Assembly (NCBI GenBank): GCA_902772635.1
Contig: CACYBK010000086.1
Coordinates: 1 to 49,087 of the forward strand
Direction of reading: 5' to 3'
Source: an uncultured Lachnospiraceae bacterium
GTDB lineage: Bacteria; Bacillota; Clostridia; Lachnospirales; Lachnospiraceae
DNA length: 49,087 nucleotides
The notes below the pieces were generated by a model. That model ran no database searches and was not told where the DNA came from. It worked only from the letters and a program-made list of their open reading frames with translations. Within the stretch, counting starts at the first letter, position 1, and the number at the start of each line of letters is the position of its first letter. Shown here one piece after another: positions 8,151-17,091 of this stretch. Made by a program: the position numbers and the translations under genes.

Positions 8151-8945
8151 ATGGCTTATGGAATAATAATGTCGATAGTTCTGGTCGGCGCTGTCGGCTG
8201 TATAATCGGCTTTTTCCTCTCCTTCGCTTCTGAAAAATTCAAGGTAAAGGTGGATGAGAGGGAGGAGGCAGTACTTTCCGTACTTCCGGGAAACAATTGC
8301 GGAGGCTGCGGCTATCCCGGCTGTTCAGGTCTTGCGGAGGCTATCGCAAAGGGAAATGCTCCCGTCGGGCAGTGTCCGGTCGGGGGGCCTCCGGTAGCTT
8401 CAAAGATCGCAAAGATAATGGGAGTCGATGCCGGATCATCTGAGAGGATGGTTGCCTTTGTAAAGTGCGTCGGAACCTGTGAAAAGGCAAAGGACAAGTA
8501 TGAATACTCGGGAGCAAAGGACTGCTCGGTCGTGGCTCTTGTTCCCGGCGGCGGACCCAAGGCCTGCAGCTACGGATGTCTTGGCTTTGGCTCGTGCGTC
8601 AGCGCCTGCACATTTGATGCGATCCATATCGTAAACGGGATATCGGTAGTTGACAAAGAGGCTTGCAAGGCCTGCGGCGCCTGCATCAAGGCCTGCCCCA
8701 GGCATCTCATCGAGCTCATCCCTTACAGCGCTTCTGAGGCAGTTGGCTGTTCAAACAAGGACAAGGGCAAGGATGTCATGGCAGTATGTGATACAGGCTG
8801 TATTGCCTGCCACCTGTGCGAGAAGAACTGTCCTTCAGATGCTGTCCATGTCGTTGACAATGTCGCTTACATAGACCAGTCAAAATGTACCGGCTGCGGA
8901 ACCTGCGCAGAGAAGTGTCCGAAGAAAGTGATCATAAGAAGATAA
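8151..8945 (+). CDS. rnfB: Ion-translocating Rnf complex subunit B (ferredoxin-like)
   Basis: RnfB (264 residues) is the ferredoxin-oxidising subunit. It has an N-terminal membrane helix (residues 2-25), then a four-Cys cluster domain CGGCGYPGCSGLAEA...GQCP, a Cys-rich linker (ACSYGCLGFGSCVSAC), and three further ferredoxin motifs CKACGACIKACP, CIACHLCEKNCP and CTGCGTCAEKCP. Several [4Fe-4S] clusters are therefore expected. It is the last gene of the operon and is followed within 8 bases by a strong terminator. AAGGGAGGGAG precedes ATG 8151. Confidence 0.96.
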   Translation: MAYGIIMSIVLVGAVGCIIGFFLSFASEKFKVKVDEREEAVLSVLPGNNCGGCGYPGCSGLAEAIAKGNAPVGQCPVGGPPVASKIAKIMGVDAGSSERMVAFVKCVGTCEKAKDKYEYSGAKDCSVVALVPGGGPKACSYGCLGFGSCVSACTFDAIHIVNGISVVDKEACKACGACIKACPRHLIELIPYSASEAVGCSNKDKGKDVMAVCDTGCIACHLCEKNCPSDAVHVVDNVAYIDQSKCTGCGTCAEKCPKKVIIRR

Positions 8946-8952
8946 AAAGAAG

Positions 8953-8978
8953 CGCCGTCCATCAGGACGGCGTTTTTT
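8953..8978. terminator. Bidirectional intrinsic terminator between rnfB and the histidine kinase gene
   Basis: CGCCGTCC (8953-8960), loop ATCA, then GGACGGCG (8965-8972) and six T. On the other strand the same stem is followed by CTTCTTTTTATC, so it can end both convergent transcripts. The stop codon of the minus-strand kinase gene (8962-8964) is in the hairpin loop. Confidence 0.93.
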
Positions 8979-11457
8979 CATTGATCCCGTCAAGCACCTT
9001 GGAAACAGTGCTCTTCATGGCATTTACATTTATAGGCTTTGAAATATGTGCATTCATACCTGAAAGGAGAGCTTCCCGTATATCATCCGTAAATGCATTC
9101 GCTGTGACGGCAATGATGGGAATGGAAGAGGCGTCAGGCCGGTTATCGTTTGAAAGTGCTCTTATTGCTCTTGCAGCTTCGTAGCCGTTCATCACGGGCA
9201 TCTGTATATCCATGAGGATAAGGTCAAAGGTGCCTTCTTTGTTGCTTTTGAAGGTATTTACGGCCTCCTGGCCATTAGGAGCGATCACTACGGAAGCACC
9301 GTTTATCTTCATTATCTGCGTCATTATCTCTGAATTCAGAGGATTGTCCTCTGCCACAAGTATATTCAGTCCTTTTAATACATTTTCCGAGTTCTCATTT
9401 GTTTCTTCCTTCTTTTCCGCGAGAGTCTCAGAGACCTTCATCGGGATGATGACTGTGAAACGGGAACCCTTTCCCTCCTCCGAGACGACATCAATGGTGC
9501 CGCTCATGAGGTCCACGAGATTCTTCGTGATCGAAAGACCAAGCCCTGTACCCTGAACGGAAATGGTGTCGCTTCTCTGTTCCCTTGAGAAGGGCTTGAA
9601 GGCCTCTTCGAGGAAGGACTTTGACATTCCATAGCCTGTATCTTCAACGATGAAGGTAATCCTGTCATATTTGTCAGTATTTCCGTGCTCTGAAGAGACT
9701 GAAAGCGTGATGCTCCCTCCGACAGGAGTATATTTCACGGAATTGTTAAGAAGATTGATGAGGATCTGGTTAATTCTTGACTCATCGGCATTGAAGGAGT
9801 CATGCTCCATTTCTTCAATGACCATCTTGAAATCCTGATGCTTTGCGTCCGCGATAGTCTTGATCACTTCCTTCACCGAACAGAGCATATCGAAGAGAGA
9901 GAAGGGCTTTGCGGAAAGGTCGATCTTTCCCGATTCGATCTTTGACATGTCAAGAACGTCATTTATGAGGAGAAGGAGCTGCTTGCCGGAGGATAGTATT
10001 TTTTTTGTATAATCCTCTACCTGGGCGGGGTCGCCGCTGTCTCCGAGCATAATAGTGGAAAAGCCGATTATGGCATTCAAGGGAGTCCTGATGTCATGGG
10101 ACATCTGGGAAAGAAATTCAGTCTTTGCCTGGTTTGCTTTTTCAGCCGCGCGGGCAGATTCTATCAAGGCCGTCTGATACTGGAATTCACTCTTCTTTAT
10201 CTCATCTATATCCTGGACGGCGCAGATGACATTTACAGCCCTGCCGCTGTCATCGGAGTTGACCTTGATAAGATGCATCCTGTTCCAGCGGCCACTGACT
10301 GAGGTGTAATCAATTGTAAGTAGATCGGTATCCATAAACCTTTCAAGGAAGGTCGAAGGATCAAGAAAGTCATTGATCTTTTCTTTGAAATCCAAAGAAA
10401 TGTATTTTTCAATAGAGGTCTTGTAGATAGTCGTGAGATTATAATCGTTTTCTTCACAGAGCTTTCCGAAAGTCTCATCCGCTTCTATGATATGTATGCG
10501 GTTCGTTTTCAGATCGCCGTATACAGAGAGAAAATATATGTTTTTGAAGGAGCGAAGGAGCATCATCTCCTTTTCAAGATTCTCATTCGAGATCATGAGC
10601 TCATTCTTAAGTCTCTGTTCCTCAAGAATATTGTCAGTGATATCGGTGGTGAAGACCATTATATTATTCGGTTCACCCTTATCATTCTGCGCGACAGTTG
10701 AAAAGCTGATGCGGTACCATTTTTCCACGCCGTTTTTCATGCGATGGTAATCAAGCTCAAGAAGACGTCCGCCCTTAAGGTTCTGCTTGAGCCATTTAGG
10801 GGATAGCTTCTCCTTTAATTCCCGAAGTGATGAAGAAGAACTTGCAGAGTCAAATTTACCGCTCGTATCACGAAGCAGATTGATGAAAATATTGATAAGA
10901 TCATTGGCTTTCCCATCAGCGCCAACCAGGTCACCGAGGGCTGAAGGCATCTTGAAGGAGTGATAAGTTCCTTCATCCAGATTGAAAAGAAATTCCGAAT
11001 CATGTATCCGGCTCATTACGGATTGAAGAGCATGATAGCGTCTTTTCAGACGCTCTTCTTCAAATCTCTTCCTGACATCGGTAGTGATGTTTGCGATCGT
11101 TACAACAACCTTTGTGATCTTTCCGTTTTCATCGGCTTCAGAGGGAACAGCCCGAAGACGGCACCATACAGTATCCTTTTTCTGGACATCAATGGATATA
11201 TAGGTCTCCGCATCCTTCAATTCTTCAACCAGGTTTTCAGTGAGCATCCGGTCTACAAGAGACATATTTTCCTGATCCGGAAGAAGCTCATGCTGTTTGA
11301 AAGCTCTTACGGAATCATTCCATGCTATACCGTCTGTATAATCGTTCGAGAAGGACCAGTGCTTTTTTAAAACACGGTATTTTCCGGTAATGGTATCTAC
11401 AATTATCACCGAGGCGGCAACAGTCTCCATATTGTCAAAAATATTGTCAGCAGGCAT
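8962..11457 (-). CDS. Soluble hybrid sensor histidine kinase with PAS-like domains and a receiver domain
   Basis: An 831-residue protein without signal peptide or membrane helix. About residues 1-430 look like three consecutive PAS-type sensory modules: two end in PAS-associated signatures (VVVTIANITTDV, IMVFTTDITDN), and the third ends NVICAVQDIDEIK. A short coiled linker leads to the dimerisation box FLSQMSHDIRTPLNAIIGFS, phosphoacceptor His454. The ATPase domain has an N box (RINQILINLLNNSVKYT), VEDTGYGMS and GTGLGLSIT. A C-terminal receiver has MDIQMPVMNGYEA with Asp750, preceded by VAEDNPLN and followed by Lys of SKPI. No separate output regulator is nearby. AGGAGG-like GGAGG lies 10 bases before the ATG. 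The signal is unknown. It reads away from apbE in the same direction. Confidence 0.93.
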   Translation of the reverse strand: MPADNIFDNMETVAASVIIVDTITGKYRVLKKHWSFSNDYTDGIAWNDSVRAFKQHELLPDQENMSLVDRMLTENLVEELKDAETYISIDVQKKDTVWCRLRAVPSEADENGKITKVVVTIANITTDVRKRFEEERLKRRYHALQSVMSRIHDSEFLFNLDEGTYHSFKMPSALGDLVGADGKANDLINIFINLLRDTSGKFDSASSSSSLRELKEKLSPKWLKQNLKGGRLLELDYHRMKNGVEKWYRISFSTVAQNDKGEPNNIMVFTTDITDNILEEQRLKNELMISNENLEKEMMLLRSFKNIYFLSVYGDLKTNRIHIIEADETFGKLCEENDYNLTTIYKTSIEKYISLDFKEKINDFLDPSTFLERFMDTDLLTIDYTSVSGRWNRMHLIKVNSDDSGRAVNVICAVQDIDEIKKSEFQYQTALIESARAAEKANQAKTEFLSQMSHDIRTPLNAIIGFSTIMLGDSGDPAQVEDYTKKILSSGKQLLLLINDVLDMSKIESGKIDLSAKPFSLFDMLCSVKEVIKTIADAKHQDFKMVIEEMEHDSFNADESRINQILINLLNNSVKYTPVGGSITLSVSSEHGNTDKYDRITFIVEDTGYGMSKSFLEEAFKPFSREQRSDTISVQGTGLGLSITKNLVDLMSGTIDVVSEEGKGSRFTVIIPMKVSETLAEKKEETNENSENVLKGLNILVAEDNPLNSEIMTQIMKINGASVVIAPNGQEAVNTFKSNKEGTFDLILMDIQMPVMNGYEAARAIRALSNDNRPDASSIPIIAVTANAFTDDIREALLSGMNAHISKPINVNAMKSTVSKVLDGINEKTPS

Positions 11458-11503
11458 GTAGATAACCTCCGAAAAAATGCATCAAAACAATCACAACTTA
11501 AAT

Positions 11504-11532
11504 ATTATATACAAAAAACTATCTGATGTCGA
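11504..11532 (-). promoter_or_regulatory. Promoter of the hybrid histidine kinase gene
   Basis: Read on the minus strand, TCGACA (11532-11527) is followed after 17 bases by TATAAT (11509-11504). This differs from the sigma-A consensus at one position. The -35 box lies within the last codons of apbE, so the kinase can be transcribed independently of apbE. Confidence 0.72.
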
Positions 11533-12592
11533 TTATGTCTGATAATCCGTCTGTTGGAAAGATATTTCCCTCAGTATCGATGAATACCGCCTCATAGGAG
11601 GTGTCGGGCTGTTTTTCGGAGAGACTCTTTAAAAAGCGTAAAGACTTTTCTCTTCCGAGCAGGAAGCATATCGTGGAAAGAGCATCTCCATCCAACGACG
11701 AATCAGATACTATAGTGACGGAATCAAGTCCGGTAGCTGCCGGATAGCCATTGCCAAGATCCAATATATGATGAAAAAGCTCTCCGTCCTTCATGAAATA
11801 TCTCTGATAGTCGCCGCTTGTTACGACAGAGCAGGAATCGACAGAAAGAGTAAAGGCAGCCTCATTTGCTTCGGCGAAGGGCTTTTGCACTCCGACCGTG
11901 AACGGCTTATCATCCGGGCGTCCTCCTATGCAGAGCACATTACCGCCAAGATTGATGATGGCATTTTTACATCCCATCGACAGAAGATAGTCCTTCATAC
12001 GGTCTGCGATATATCCCTTTGCGATCCCTCCGAGGTCAAGTCTTGTATTTTCATCAAGGAGAGTAATCTCATATTTTTCGGGATCAATTGCTACCTTTTC
12101 CCCACCGACGCTCGACAAAGCGGAATAAATTTCGTTTTCGGAAGGAATCGGGCTTTCATTGTCAAGATTCTTTGCACGCTCACTCACATTCCACAGCTCT
12201 GACAATGCTCCGCAGGTGATCGAAAAAATGCCGTCCGATATTTCTTCGTAGTTTAAACCTTTTTCAACAAGCCGCAAAGTCTCGGGATCGACTATCACGG
12301 GTTGCCCTTTGGAATTATTTATCATCGAGATGTCTGAGGTGCTTATTTTTGTCGAAAAAAGGTTCTCATATTTCTTCGCAAGCGAAAAGCATCCATTGAA
12401 CAGTTTTTCGTTTTCGGAAGAAGTTCCGTAAAGGGTGATAGAAATTATCGTATCAAAGTAGAAGCCGTCTTTCGTTTCCTTTGAGGTAGTCGATGCCGAA
12501 CAGGACGAGGACAGGAGAGGCAGAGTCAGGGAGGCAATGATGAAGAGGATGAACAATTTGGTTGTAAATAATGGTTTTCGTGATTTTTTCAT
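11519..12592 (-). CDS. apbE: ApbE-type FAD:protein FMN transferase, lipoprotein
   Basis: ApbE transfers FMN from FAD onto Thr of (S/T)GAT motifs, as in RnfD and RnfG. From Met at 12592 the product has 357 residues, begins with a lipoprotein signal peptide (KKSRKPLFTTKLF, hydrophobic stretch, Cys31 after LLSSS), and should be anchored outside the membrane where RnfG and the RnfD flavin site lie. Family features are DGIFSITCGALSELW, LDLGGIAKGYIADRM, INLGGNVLCIGG, SGDYQRYF and VSDSSLDGDALST, the last being metal-binding. The frame is open 31 codons further upstream, but the signal peptide decides this start; no clear Shine-Dalgarno is seen. Its place 2.6 kb from rnf supports a role in Rnf maturation. 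Confidence 0.92.
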   Translation of the reverse strand: MKKSRKPLFTTKLFILFIIASLTLPLLSSSCSASTTSKETKDGFYFDTIISITLYGTSSENEKLFNGCFSLAKKYENLFSTKISTSDISMINNSKGQPVIVDPETLRLVEKGLNYEEISDGIFSITCGALSELWNVSERAKNLDNESPIPSENEIYSALSSVGGEKVAIDPEKYEITLLDENTRLDLGGIAKGYIADRMKDYLLSMGCKNAIINLGGNVLCIGGRPDDKPFTVGVQKPFAEANEAAFTLSVDSCSVVTSGDYQRYFMKDGELFHHILDLGNGYPAATGLDSVTIVSDSSLDGDALSTICFLLGREKSLRFLKSLSEKQPDTSYEAVFIDTEGNIFPTDGLSDIIDIR

Positions 12593-12638
12593 ATACTTAT
12601 GGTAACATATCAGAGATTTTTTGTATCGGAGATTTTTT

Positions 12639-13487
12639 ATGAATGAATTAATACGTCCCGTCATGGAGAGCAGGGTTGTGATCAAGATAGGCTCGAATTC
12701 CCTGATGCATCCCGAAACGGGAAAACCTGATTATATCAAGATTGAGCGGCTTGCGATGGAACTTACGGATCTTCGCAACCGCGGACTTGATGTCTGCCTT
12801 GTAAGTTCCGGGGCGATCGCCATAGGCAGGCAGATGCTCATGCGCACTGAAAAGCCAAAGAACCTGTCCGAAAAGCAGGCGCTTGCTTCTATCGGGCAGT
12901 CAAGGCTCATGATGATATATCAGGAGGCTTTTTCAAGATTCAATCAGACTATCGGGCAGATATTGATGACAAAGAATACTCTTCTTAACGAAGAGTCAAG
13001 GTTGAATGCTCAAAATGCCTTTTCCGAGCTTTTTTCCATGGGTGTGATCCCTGTTGTAAACGCGAATGATACAATATCCACCTATGATATACAGTTCGGT
13101 GACAATGATACGCTATCGGCCATTGTCGCCTCCCTGATCTCAGCTCACAGGCTCATTCTGATGTCTGATATCGACGGGCTCTATACAGGAGACCCTAGAA
13201 GAGACAAGGATGCCTCACTCATCTCAAGAGTAGATGATATCAATGATGAGATAGTAAAGATGGCTTCAGGCGAGACAGGAAGTTCTGTCGGTACCGGCGG
13301 CATGGAAACAAAGATAATAGCCGCAAAGATCGCTACACGCTGCGGTACCTCCATGCTTATAGTAAGTGCGCAGGACGTTTCGGTCCTTCATGAGATATTT
13401 GACGGAAAGAAGATCGGAACCTTTTTTGCTCCCAGGTATGACGAGACCTTTGATATCCAAAAATATATAGAATCGACTATCAGATGA
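12639..13487 (+). CDS. proB: Glutamate 5-kinase
   Basis: ProB phosphorylates glutamate in the first step of proline synthesis. The 282-residue protein is the amino-acid kinase domain alone; the C-terminal PUA domain of the E. coli enzyme is absent, as in many Firmicutes. Motifs are VVIKIGSNSL at the start, LVSSGAIAIG, IPVVNANDTIS, FGDNDTLSAIVA, LMSDIDGLYTGDPR and VGTGGMETKI. ATG 12639 with CGGAGA six bases upstream is preferred over TTG 12621. Divergent from apbE, and overlapping the next gene by 4 bp. Confidence 0.95.
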   Translation: MNELIRPVMESRVVIKIGSNSLMHPETGKPDYIKIERLAMELTDLRNRGLDVCLVSSGAIAIGRQMLMRTEKPKNLSEKQALASIGQSRLMMIYQEAFSRFNQTIGQILMTKNTLLNEESRLNAQNAFSELFSMGVIPVVNANDTISTYDIQFGDNDTLSAIVASLISAHRLILMSDIDGLYTGDPRRDKDASLISRVDDINDEIVKMASGETGSSVGTGGMETKIIAAKIATRCGTSMLIVSAQDVSVLHEIFDGKKIGTFFAPRYDETFDIQKYIESTIR

Positions 13488-14023
13488 CAGAAAAGCAAAG
13501 CATCCGCGAAAAAATGAAGGCCTTTCGAAAGGCTATGGATCCTCTTGAAAAGAAGACAAGAGAAAAAAGGCTCTGTGAAGGGATTACAGAATACCTTTTT
13601 GACCTTTCGTTTCAGGAGATACTGTGTTACTATCCGATGCCCCTTGAGATAGATCTTCGGGACGCCTACAAAAAATGGGAGGATGGCGGAAGGAAGCTTT
13701 TCTTTCCGGTAACTTCAAAGGATGATCTTTCTTTTTTTTCACCGCATTCTTTCGACGGTTTTTCTGAAGGTCCCATGCGCGTGATGGAGCCCGTTTCAAG
13801 GGAGGAACCTTTTATTTATCATGAAAAGACTCTTTGTATAGTTCCGGGGCTCGCCTTTACAAAAGAAGGGATGCGTCTCGGCTATGGCAAGGGATATTAT
13901 GACAGGTTTCTTTCAAAATATCCCGGAATGATCACTCTTGGTGTCTGCTTTGAGGAGCAGGTCTTTGATGAACTCCCGTGTGACGGATCTGATGTATTGC
14001 TCAATTTTGTGATGATCGCATAA
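13484..14023 (+). CDS. 5-formyltetrahydrofolate cyclo-ligase
   Basis: This enzyme converts 5-formyl-THF plus ATP to 5,10-methenyl-THF. At 179 residues it has the family's usual length. The C-terminal signature VPGLAFTKEGMRLGYGKGYYDRFL is clear, as are the early basic helix (REKMKAFRKAM) and the substrate region CYYPMPLEID. It overlaps proB by 4 bp (ATGA) and is 19 bp from proA, so it is embedded in the proline operon although its reaction belongs to folate metabolism. Confidence 0.93.
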   Translation: MTEKQSIREKMKAFRKAMDPLEKKTREKRLCEGITEYLFDLSFQEILCYYPMPLEIDLRDAYKKWEDGGRKLFFPVTSKDDLSFFSPHSFDGFSEGPMRVMEPVSREEPFIYHEKTLCIVPGLAFTKEGMRLGYGKGYYDRFLSKYPGMITLGVCFEEQVFDELPCDGSDVLLNFVMIA

Positions 14024-14042
14024 AAAAGAGAGGATATTATTT

Positions 14043-15296
14043 ATGAGTGAGATAGAAAATATCTGTAAAGGCGCGAAAAAGGCTTCCTATGAGCTCTTGA
14101 GCCTTGGAACCAATGAAAAGAACGAGATACTTCTTCGGATGGCTTATGCACTTGAAAAGAATGCGGATGCCATTATCCTCGCAAATGCTCTTGATATGAA
14201 AAACGGAAAGGAGAAGGGGCTTTCGGAAGGTCTCCTTGACAGGCTTCTTCTTACAAAGGAGAGGATAAAAAAGATCGCGGACGCGATGAGAGAGGTTGCC
14301 CTGCTTCCGGACCCCATAGGAGAAACAGTTTCGGGCTTTGTGCGTCCGAACGGGCTTGAGATCACAGAAAAGCGCGTTCCAATGGGAGTGATAGGAGTCA
14401 TATATGAAGCCCGTCCCAATGTGACTGCTGATATTGCCTCTCTTTGTTTAAAGACCTCGAACGCGGTCGTTTTGAAGGGCGGTTCTGATGCCATCAATTC
14501 AAACCGCAGCATTGTTGATGCTTTCAGGGCAGTAATTTCAGATATGGGACATGATCCCAATTTCGTAACCCTTATAGGAGAGACTGAGCGCAGTGCTACA
14601 GAGGAGTTCATGCATCAGGACAGGTTTGTCGATCTTCTGATACCTCGCGGCGGTGCGGGACTGATCAGGTCTGTAAAGGAAAACTCGACCATCCCCTGCA
14701 TTGAGACAGGCACCGGAAACTGCCATATCTTTGTGGATGAAAGCGCGGATCTTGATAAGGCGCTTCCCATCATAGAAAATGCGAAGACCCAGAGGATAGG
14801 TGTCTGCAATGCAATGGAGTCACTCGTTGTCCATGAAAAGATCAAGGACAGATTACTTCCTGGCCTTATTGAAAGGCTGAAGGGCTATGATATCTCTTAT
14901 CACGCAGACGAGGCTTCAATAGGCGCATTCAAAGGAGAAGGAGTCATTCCTGCAACTGAGGATGACTTTTCGAAGGAATATCTTGCACTTGAGCTTTCGA
15001 TAAAGACGGTTTCATCTCTTGAAGAAGCGATAGAGCATATCAATACATATTCAACCCATCATTCGGATGCCATAATCACTGAGGATTATGAGAACGCGAG
15101 GGTCTTCCTTCAGAAGGTCGATTCGGCCTGCGTCTACGTGAACGCATCCACCCGCTTTACCGACGGCGGTGAGTTCGGCTTCGGGGCGGAGGTCGGGATA
15201 TCTACGCAGAAGCTCCACGCGAGAGGGCCCATGGGACTTAAAGCGCTCACGACCACAAAGTATACGATCCTTGGAAACGGACAGGTAAGGCCTTGA
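14043..15296 (+). CDS. proA: Glutamate-5-semialdehyde dehydrogenase (gamma-glutamyl phosphate reductase)
   Basis: ProA reduces gamma-glutamyl phosphate with NADPH to glutamate semialdehyde, which cyclises to P5C. The 417-residue length is typical. Visible motifs: PMGVIGVIYEARPNVT (N-terminal cofactor region), LKGGSDAINSN, PRGGAGLI, CIETGTGNCHIFVD, and RIGVCNAMESLVVH with catalytic Cys255. The end TDGGEFGFGAEVGISTQKLHARGPMGL is strongly conserved. AGAGAGGAT lies before ATG 14043. The final pathway enzyme, ProC, is not in this window. Confidence 0.97.
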   Translation: MSEIENICKGAKKASYELLSLGTNEKNEILLRMAYALEKNADAIILANALDMKNGKEKGLSEGLLDRLLLTKERIKKIADAMREVALLPDPIGETVSGFVRPNGLEITEKRVPMGVIGVIYEARPNVTADIASLCLKTSNAVVLKGGSDAINSNRSIVDAFRAVISDMGHDPNFVTLIGETERSATEEFMHQDRFVDLLIPRGGAGLIRSVKENSTIPCIETGTGNCHIFVDESADLDKALPIIENAKTQRIGVCNAMESLVVHEKIKDRLLPGLIERLKGYDISYHADEASIGAFKGEGVIPATEDDFSKEYLALELSIKTVSSLEEAIEHINTYSTHHSDAIITEDYENARVFLQKVDSACVYVNASTRFTDGGEFGFGAEVGISTQKLHARGPMGLKALTTTKYTILGNGQVRP

Positions 15297-15298
15297 TA

Positions 15299-16717
15299 AT
15301 GCGGGACATTTCTTATGATTATCTTGAAAAGATAAGGGATATACTCCTTGAAGAAGGTCATTCCATTGGAAGTCTCAGATACCATGTCGCGACCTTCGGC
15401 TGTCAGATGAATGCAAGGGATTCGGAGAAGCTTAGAGGTATGCTCGAATATGCAGGCTTTTCGGAGAGTCCCGACGAGGATTGCGACATTGTCATCTACA
15501 ACACCTGTACTGTCAGGGAAAATGCCAATCAGAAGGTCTACGGTCGGCTGGGTGAACTGAAGGGTATAAAGAAAAAAAATCCCTTCATGAAGATCGTCCT
15601 CTGCGGCTGCATGATGGAGGAAAAGGCAGAAGAGGAGAGGATAAAAAAATCTTATCCATTTGTGGACATTGTATTTGGGACAATGAACCTCTCTGATTTT
15701 CCGCGGCTTTTGTATCAGAATCTGAAATATGAAGAAAAACAGTACGAGGTCACTCCTATAGACAGAAAAAATGATGAGCTTTTACTGTCAAAAATAAAGT
15801 CAGATCCCATCCTCCCCACAAAGAGGAAGTATCCCTTCAAAAGCGGCGTGAACATCACCTACGGCTGCAACAATTTCTGCACCTATTGTATTGTTCCTTT
15901 TGTCAGGGGACCCGAGCGGTCAAGGAGAAAAGAGGATATCCTTGATGAGATCAGGGCACTTTCAAGGGATGGTGTTATAGAGATAATGCTCCTCGGACAG
16001 AATGTAAATTCCTACAATGATCCCGGAGACAAAACGACCTTCCCGATGCTTCTTAGGTCAGTTGAAGAGATAGAAGGGATTGAGCGGATACGCTTTATGA
16101 CAAGCCATCCGAAGGATCTTTCCAACGAGCTTATAGAGGTAATGAGTGCCTCAAAAAAGCTCTGCCGCCATATCCATCTTCCTCTTCAGAGCGGGAGCAC
16201 GAAGGTGCTCAGCGAAATGAACAGGCATTATACGAAAGAGAGTTATCTTTCTCTCGTTGACAGGATAAAAAACAAACTGCCGGACATCTCGCTGACCACT
16301 GATATCATGGTTGGCTTTCCGGGAGAAACAGAGGAAGACTTTCTTGAAACCTGTGATGTGGTCAAAAGAGCTGGCTTTGACAGCGCCTTCACCTTTATTT
16401 ATTCAAAGCGGGACGGGACTCCGGCGGCGGATCGCCGGGATCAGATAGATGAAACAGTCGTTCATGAGCGCTTTGACAGACTGCTTTCGCTGATCCACGA
16501 AAAGAGCAGTGAGAATTCAAAAAGATTTGTAGGACAGACTCTTCCGGTCCTTGTGGAGGAAAAAAATTCCCATGACCAATCCCTTGTTACAGGGCGTCTT
16601 TCGCAAAATGCGATAGTTCATTTCAAGGGAGATGAGTCCCTGATCGGGAGGATAGTGCCGGTCACCATAAAAGAGAGCCATGACTTTTATTTCTTTGGTG
16701 AGCCTGCTCTGTCATGA
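15299..16717 (+). CDS. miaB: tRNA-2-methylthio-N6-dimethylallyladenosine synthase MiaB
   Basis: MiaB adds a methylthio group to i6A37 of tRNAs that read UNN codons. The 472-residue protein has the UPF0004 domain with three Cys (FGCQMNARDSE, NTCTVRENA, LCGCMMEE), the radical SAM triad Cys190/194/197 in GCNNFCTYC, and a C-terminal TRAM domain from about residue 400. Family-specific text (IVPFVRGPERSR, LLGQNVNSYND, LPLQSGSTKVLSEMNRHYT) separates it from RimO. ATG 15299 is chosen over TTG 15293 because GTAAGG precedes it at about 8 bases. The proA stop is immediately upstream. Confidence 0.96.
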   Translation: MRDISYDYLEKIRDILLEEGHSIGSLRYHVATFGCQMNARDSEKLRGMLEYAGFSESPDEDCDIVIYNTCTVRENANQKVYGRLGELKGIKKKNPFMKIVLCGCMMEEKAEEERIKKSYPFVDIVFGTMNLSDFPRLLYQNLKYEEKQYEVTPIDRKNDELLLSKIKSDPILPTKRKYPFKSGVNITYGCNNFCTYCIVPFVRGPERSRRKEDILDEIRALSRDGVIEIMLLGQNVNSYNDPGDKTTFPMLLRSVEEIEGIERIRFMTSHPKDLSNELIEVMSASKKLCRHIHLPLQSGSTKVLSEMNRHYTKESYLSLVDRIKNKLPDISLTTDIMVGFPGETEEDFLETCDVVKRAGFDSAFTFIYSKRDGTPAADRRDQIDETVVHERFDRLLSLIHEKSSENSKRFVGQTLPVLVEEKNSHDQSLVTGRLSQNAIVHFKGDESLIGRIVPVTIKESHDFYFFGEPALS

Positions 16718-17091
16718 AGGGAAAAGGAAAAAAGGAAGCCCTGCTTATAGTGATAGTTTTTGCTGTACTTTTTATCATTTTTATGATGAGCAGGAGCCTT
16801 TATACGAACGGAAGCTGCGCCGTTATTACGGTTGACGGCGTTTTGTACGGAAAATATCCGCTTTCAAAAGACACGGACATCCCGATCATCAAAGACAATA
16901 ATGAGATAAACCACGCTGTCATTGAAAACGGTACAGTCTATATGAAGGACGCCGCCTGCAAAAATCATATCTGCATCAGTCAGGGGAGAAAGAAGGCCTC
17001 AGGTGAGTCGATCGTATGCCTCCCGAACCGTGTTGTGATCAGGATAGAAGGTGTCGGCGAAGGAGCGGACTATGATGTCATCGCGAACTAG
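16714..17091 (+). CDS. NusG domain II-containing membrane-anchored protein
   Basis: A 125-residue protein with one N-terminal membrane segment (LLIVIVFAVLFIIFMMSRSL) and an extracytoplasmic domain. The domain shows the NusG-domain-II pattern AACKNHICISQG...GESIVCLPNRVVIRIEG with two Cys pairs. Such proteins are widespread in Firmicutes next to Gx-transporter genes and flavin or Rnf-like genes, but no activity is established. It overlaps miaB by 4 bp and the next gene by 20 bp. Confidence 0.85.
   Translation: MKGKGKKEALLIVIVFAVLFIIFMMSRSLYTNGSCAVITVDGVLYGKYPLSKDTDIPIIKDNNEINHAVIENGTVYMKDAACKNHICISQGRKKASGESIVCLPNRVVIRIEGVGEGADYDVIAN

Noticed and set aside
12593..12685. A longer ApbE starting at 12685
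   Set aside because: It would place 31 residues before the lipoprotein signal peptide and would overlap the start of proB on the other strand.
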